DNA of 64,000 nucleotides, taken from positions 2,364,001 to 2,428,000 of the forward strand of contig NZ_LR027880.1 of NCBI RefSeq assembly GCF_900537995.1, given 5' to 3'. The DNA comes from Roseburia intestinalis L1-82 (GTDB taxonomy: Bacteria > Bacillota > Clostridia > Lachnospirales > Lachnospiraceae). This document shows positions 61,319 through 64,000 of the stretch, one piece after another; within the stretch, counting starts at the first letter, position 1; each line of letters opens with the position of its first letter. The notes beneath the pieces are model-generated. The model was not told where the DNA came from, ran no database searches, and saw only the letters and a list, made by a program, of their open reading frames with translations. The translations under genes and the position numbers were made by a program.

Positions 61319-61782
61319 GCCTGTGCTCCTTTTCTGCCGGAGTTATAGCGTTTTCTGGTCATCTCGTAACGCTTGCCGAAGAGCTTATTCATGACTGGGA
61401 TGATCTTCTCGACAAATTCCACCAGTGACGTCTCATCCGGCGTGAAATCTCCATACACGTTTTTTACTGTGTCTTCCCCGAACAGACCGTCGATCTCTGC
61501 TGCAATCTGTTTCAGGTACTTCACCCGGATTCTGTTTGCCTGTAAAACCGACTCAACATCAACGTTGTCAGAATCTACCTCATCCTGTGCATGTTCTTTC
61601 TTCCATGCTGCCGCCTCTTTCTCACAGTTCTCGGAGATTCTTTCCAGTTTGTTGATGACCTGTCCGAATCGCTCGGCTGTGTCGGCATCTGCGACATTGA
61701 TGCTCAACACGGTAATGACATCCCCGTCCTCATTTTTAATTGCAATTTTTCTGACACCACTGTCTAATACTAATTCTTCCAT
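61315..61782 (-). CDS. DUF6673-type phage tail assembly chaperone
   Basis: A 155-aa protein: a short beta domain (VRKIAIKNEDGDVITVLSINVAD), a helical middle and a C-terminal helical region (LVEFVEKIIPVMNKLFGKRYEMTRKRYN). It matches the DUF6673/Gp14-like group from recall. Lies between the major tail protein and Gp15, as expected of tail chaperone gene 1. Confidence 0.75.
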   Translation of the reverse strand: MEELVLDSGVRKIAIKNEDGDVITVLSINVADADTAERFGQVINKLERISENCEKEAAAWKKEHAQDEVDSDNVDVESVLQANRIRVKYLKQIAAEIDGLFGEDTVKNVYGDFTPDETSLVEFVEKIIPVMNKLFGKRYEMTRKRYNSGRKGAQA

Positions 61783-61801
61783 AAATTACCACCCTTTCAG
61801 A

Positions 61802-61834
61802 AATCGGGCAGGACTGAAAGGAACCCACCCGATT
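61802..61834 (-). terminator. Hairpin after the major tail protein (expression attenuator)
   Basis: AATCGGG (61802-61808) and CCCGATT (61828-61834) form a 7-bp stem in the 79-bp gap after the major tail protein. A weak U-tract (UUUC) follows in the minus direction. It probably lowers downstream expression relative to the abundant tail tube protein. Confidence 0.45.
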
Positions 61835-61861
61835 ATGCTAATTTTTGATTAACACCGTTTA

Positions 61862-62389
61862 TTATTTTCCTGATGTACCGGACGCTTTCGCCGCCCATGT
61901 AAATGTGCCATCACCGGCGATCGTGATCGTTCCAAGTTCTACCGCACCATTTCCGTTGATCTGAATCGAAGATGTCAGCGTATCGCCGCCGGAGCCGCCT
62001 GTGCTTGACGGGCATACCGTAACCGGGACGCGGATGCAATCGCCTGTATTTTTTGTAATGTCTGTTTTGTAATATCTGTAATAATATGTCTCACACTGCT
62101 TTCCAGTCGGGAACATTTTGAACATCGTGTCGATTGCAGTCTGCATATCATCAGACATGTAATCACGCTCCGGTGTTGTCGAAAACTCATATCCCTTTAC
62201 CGTGTTATTTGCGTTTTTCATGTTGACGTACTGGGTTGACTCTGTATTCGGTCCCCAGTCCTCTGTGATCTCTTTGTAGCCATCGCCCATCTCTACGATC
62301 TTGGCTGTGCTGCCGATGAGAGTACCAATATCAAGTAATGACACCATGTTGGTACGATCTTCTGCAAAAAACTGTAAGTTCGTTTTCAT
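61862..62389 (-). CDS. Phage major tail (tube) protein
   Basis: A 175-aa beta-rich protein with the tail-tube pattern: MVSLLDIGTLIGSTAKIVEMGDGYKEITEDWGPNTEST and a YYRYYKTDITKN strand region, then a Gly/Ser linker and a C-terminal extension with NGNGAVELGTITIAGDGTFTW. Position upstream of the tail chaperones supports the call. Confidence 0.88.
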   Translation of the reverse strand: MKTNLQFFAEDRTNMVSLLDIGTLIGSTAKIVEMGDGYKEITEDWGPNTESTQYVNMKNANNTVKGYEFSTTPERDYMSDDMQTAIDTMFKMFPTGKQCETYYYRYYKTDITKNTGDCIRVPVTVCPSSTGGSGGDTLTSSIQINGNGAVELGTITIAGDGTFTWAAKASGTSGK

Positions 62390-62403
62390 GTATCTTCCTC
62401 CTG

Positions 62404-62859
62404 TTATTTTTTATAAAAATACTTCAGCTGTATATTAATGGCATACACAACCGTTTTTTCATCCTGCTCGCCACCATATACCGGGGATGTCCTCGTAATT
62501 GACTGTAATGTCAGATGTGGATCTTTAAACTCAATTCCGCTCTCTTCCATCCATGCCGCAAGATTATTCAACATCTCCTGTGCTTCAATACTCGCCCTGT
62601 TGGTAGTCGGTGAACACTTATAAAGTATCTGAAAAGGCATCTGCGCCACATAGCTGCCACTGACATACTTTTTCAGATATACCGCCCCCTGTATGGGGAA
62701 TAATCCAATGGATCTATCCGTCTTGATGGAGTTCCATCTTATCGTCGTATTGTCAGCCTTAAACAGATTTGGATAGTCCGGGTATGCCAGAGCAAGTGCA
62801 AGAATGCCTTTCTGTGCGTTCTCTGCATCCCGGATGGTAAGTTTTTCTGGCTCTGCCAT
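62404..62859 (-). CDS. Phage minor capsid/tail terminator-type protein (Minor_capsid_3-like)
   Basis: A 151-aa protein of the type found upstream of the major tail protein in Listeria A118-like phages (PF12691-like, from recall). Pattern: AAWMEESGIEFKDPHLTLQSITRTSPVYGGEQD and QLKYFYKK. Probably the tail-completion (terminator) protein that joins the tail to the head. Confidence 0.7.
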   Translation of the reverse strand: MAEPEKLTIRDAENAQKGILALALAYPDYPNLFKADNTTIRWNSIKTDRSIGLFPIQGAVYLKKYVSGSYVAQMPFQILYKCSPTTNRASIEAQEMLNNLAAWMEESGIEFKDPHLTLQSITRTSPVYGGEQDEKTVVYAINIQLKYFYKK

Positions 62860-63288
62860 TTATACGCCTCCTACTTCAAAATGAGGTAAAATATCCTCGT
62901 ATTTATCAATCGTTGTTACCTTGTAGCAATCGTCACAGTGATCGAACAGCCATTGATAGGCATCATTTTTCGGCAGTATTGTACCCGTATGATCCCCTTT
63001 GATAAAAAAATCCTGTGCCGGATTAAATGTCAAAAAGTACTGCTTGCATTTGCCCGGCATGTTTTCCCACTCTTTCGGGGGAAGGTATGGTTTGGCAATA
63101 TTGCCAAAATCAACATACAGTTTCACTGCATCCGCGCTGTCCATGCCGCTCTTGGAGACATTTGCTCCCTTGGTTTCCACAAGGTCTACACCCTCGAGCA
63201 GGGTCGGATAATATGTTTCCTCTTCGGTTTCCGCGTTGAATGAGCGATTGAAAATGGTAACTGTCTTATTATCAAAGAATCCCATCAT
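62860..63288 (-). CDS. DUF6751-type phage head-tail protein
   Basis: A 142-aa protein: FFDNKTVTIFNRSFNAETEEETYYPTLLEG, then GNIAKPYLPPKEWENMPGK, and a C-terminal YKVTTIDKYEDILPHFEVGG. It matches the DUF6751/minor capsid protein 2 group from recall. It overlaps the upstream gene by 4 bp and lies one base before the tail-completion gene. Confidence 0.7.
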   Translation of the reverse strand: MMGFFDNKTVTIFNRSFNAETEEETYYPTLLEGVDLVETKGANVSKSGMDSADAVKLYVDFGNIAKPYLPPKEWENMPGKCKQYFLTFNPAQDFFIKGDHTGTILPKNDAYQWLFDHCDDCYKVTTIDKYEDILPHFEVGGV

Positions 63289-63692
63289 TCATACCCCGTA
63301 TATAATAATCCGGTGCCGGACAGGTATTCGCATACCGTGTCATAACACAACCGGTTCTGCGCTACCTTATCCCCAAGCACCTTATCAATAAGCGTTTCAT
63401 TACTTCCGAAGCTGATCGACCGACCGCCAGAGGACATTGACTTCACATTGCCGCCCTTTTCGTCACTGGCATGACTGGTCTTGAAATCTATCTGATAGAG
63501 CAGATCAGCCAATGCACAGGTGGCTTTCTGGATTTTATCGTCAAATTCTTCCCTGGTATCATCATTGATGTGTCCATAGGTCAGTTGATCCAGTTTCATG
63601 GATGCGCGATCTTCCCACTTGGGGAAAAGGGATTCCCCGATAGAATCCCCATAATATTTTTCTTTGTAGAAGTCATATGTGGTGTATCCCAT
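63285..63692 (-). CDS. Phage head-tail connector-type protein
   Basis: A 135-aa protein: MGYTTYDFYKEKYYGDSIGESLFPKWEDRAS, a helical gp6-like connector fold, and a central acidic region. ATG 63692 is preferred over the upstream frame start (63737) because AAAGGGGGG sits seven bases before it. Immediately follows the major capsid gene. Confidence 0.75.
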   Translation of the reverse strand: MGYTTYDFYKEKYYGDSIGESLFPKWEDRASMKLDQLTYGHINDDTREEFDDKIQKATCALADLLYQIDFKTSHASDEKGGNVKSMSSGGRSISFGSNETLIDKVLGDKVAQNRLCYDTVCEYLSGTGLLYTGYE

Positions 63693-63711
63693 CAGAAATC
63701 CCCCCTTTCTC

Positions 63712-64000
63712 TTACCCCCTGGTAATGATCTGCGCAATGTTGATCACTCTTGCCGGGAAGTAATCCGGTTTATCAGAAGAGTTGTTCTGCGCAATTTCCC
63801 AGTTTGTCCCTGTCTCCAACTGTGCACCGGTCGGAGAGATCACACCTGTGTTCTTCCACGAAATACCGTATGGAGCAAATACTTTTCTCTGTCTGGTATA
63901 CAATGTTGTCTCTCCACCATTCTTCGCCGGATTACGATCCATTTCAGATGCAACCTTTACACCGCAGTTTGTGTACTCGATTGCTCCGTTGCCAAGAACA
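63712..64000 (-). CDS. Phage major capsid protein, C-terminal part (runs off window end)
   Basis: The open frame continues past 64000, so the visible 95 residues are the C-terminus only: VLGNGAIEYTNCGVKVASE, DRNPAKNGGETTLYTRQRKVFAPYGISW and ARVINIAQIITRG. This pattern fits the C-terminal P-domain of the HK97-like major capsid protein in this phage group. An ATG at 63942 is an internal methionine, not the start. Confidence 0.8.
   Translation of the reverse strand, partial: VLGNGAIEYTNCGVKVASEMDRNPAKNGGETTLYTRQRKVFAPYGISWKNTGVISPTGAQLETGTNWEIAQNNSSDKPDYFPARVINIAQIITRG

Larger units (their letters stand above)
49330..64000. mobile_element. Siphovirus-type prophage, left part (right end outside window)
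   Basis: From here to the window end all genes are phage-like and on the minus strand. In transcription order they are major capsid (partial), connector/completion proteins, major tail protein, tail assembly chaperones, tape measure, distal tail and baseplate, two S74-type fibres, holin and lysozyme, then a strong terminator. A separately transcribed RexA/RexB-like pair lies between the lysis genes and attL. No integrase, repressor or packaging gene is visible; they must be beyond 64000. All visible structural genes are open, so the element may be active. Confidence 0.9.

Noticed and set aside
63712..63942. Stand-alone 76-aa gene starting at 63942
   Set aside because: The frame stays open to the window end with sensible capsid-like sequence; the ATG is internal to the capsid gene.

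Overview
The window looks like a chromosome segment of a motile, spore-forming, gut-type Lachnospiraceae bacterium (Roseburia/Agathobacter-like). Three things point there: a complete Gram-positive fla/che operon ending in a FliA/SigD-type sigma factor, CodY directly upstream of flgB, and sporulation genes (SigK, CotJA/B/C). The organism is an inference; there is no rRNA or tRNA gene here to confirm it.

Layout. (1) 1-30.8 kb: one long minus-strand flagellar and chemotaxis operon. Read in the direction of transcription it is flgB-flgC-fliE-fliF-fliG-fliH-fliI-fliJ-ylxF/motE-like-fliK-flgD-(TIGR02530-type)-flgE-flbD/swrD-motA-motB-fliL-fliM-fliY-cheY-fliO-fliP-fliQ-fliR-flhB-flhA-flhF-flhG-PilZ(YcgR)-cheB-cheA-cheW-cheC-cheD-small membrane protein-fliA. 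Rod and basal body come first, then the hook, the motor and switch, the type III export gate, the assembly GTPase/ATPase pair, a c-di-GMP brake and chemotaxis signalling, with the late sigma factor at the end. A good internal sigma-A-type promoter before flbD and several intercistronic hairpins suggest sub-operon control. (2) 31-37.8 kb: codY (with a CodY-like box in its own promoter), topA, dprA, a ComM/YifB-type AAA protein with a long structured leader, and sigK. (3) 37.9-48.4 kb: rluD-type pseudouridine synthase, a DUF5662 protein, a GH13-family protein that seems to have lost its catalytic residues, a DUF1292 protein, a UvrD/PcrA helicase, gltX, and a two-gene unit of a solute-binding lipoprotein and a methyl-accepting chemotaxis protein. 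(4) 48.5-49.35 kb: cotJA-cotJB-cotJC, where cotJC breaks off after about 66 codons. (5) 49.35 kb to the window end: the left part of a tailed (siphovirus-like) prophage inserted in cotJC. On the minus strand it carries the late genes from the major capsid C-terminus through tail, holin and lysozyme.

The most interesting stretch is 49.1-51.2 kb. The prophage break falls inside a spore-coat manganese-catalase gene, between two metal-ligand positions. At the prophage edge sits an AT-rich, independently transcribed pair. It encodes a cytosolic protein resembling phage lambda RexA and a four-helix membrane protein resembling RexB, in lambda gene order with an 8-bp gap. The pair has its own promoter and terminator, a divergent candidate small RNA, and a LexA-type SOS box. 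This is a candidate Gram-positive Rex-like abortive-infection module on a prophage whose excision could also rebuild a sporulation gene. All family calls come from reading the sequence and from recall of the families; no database search was possible.
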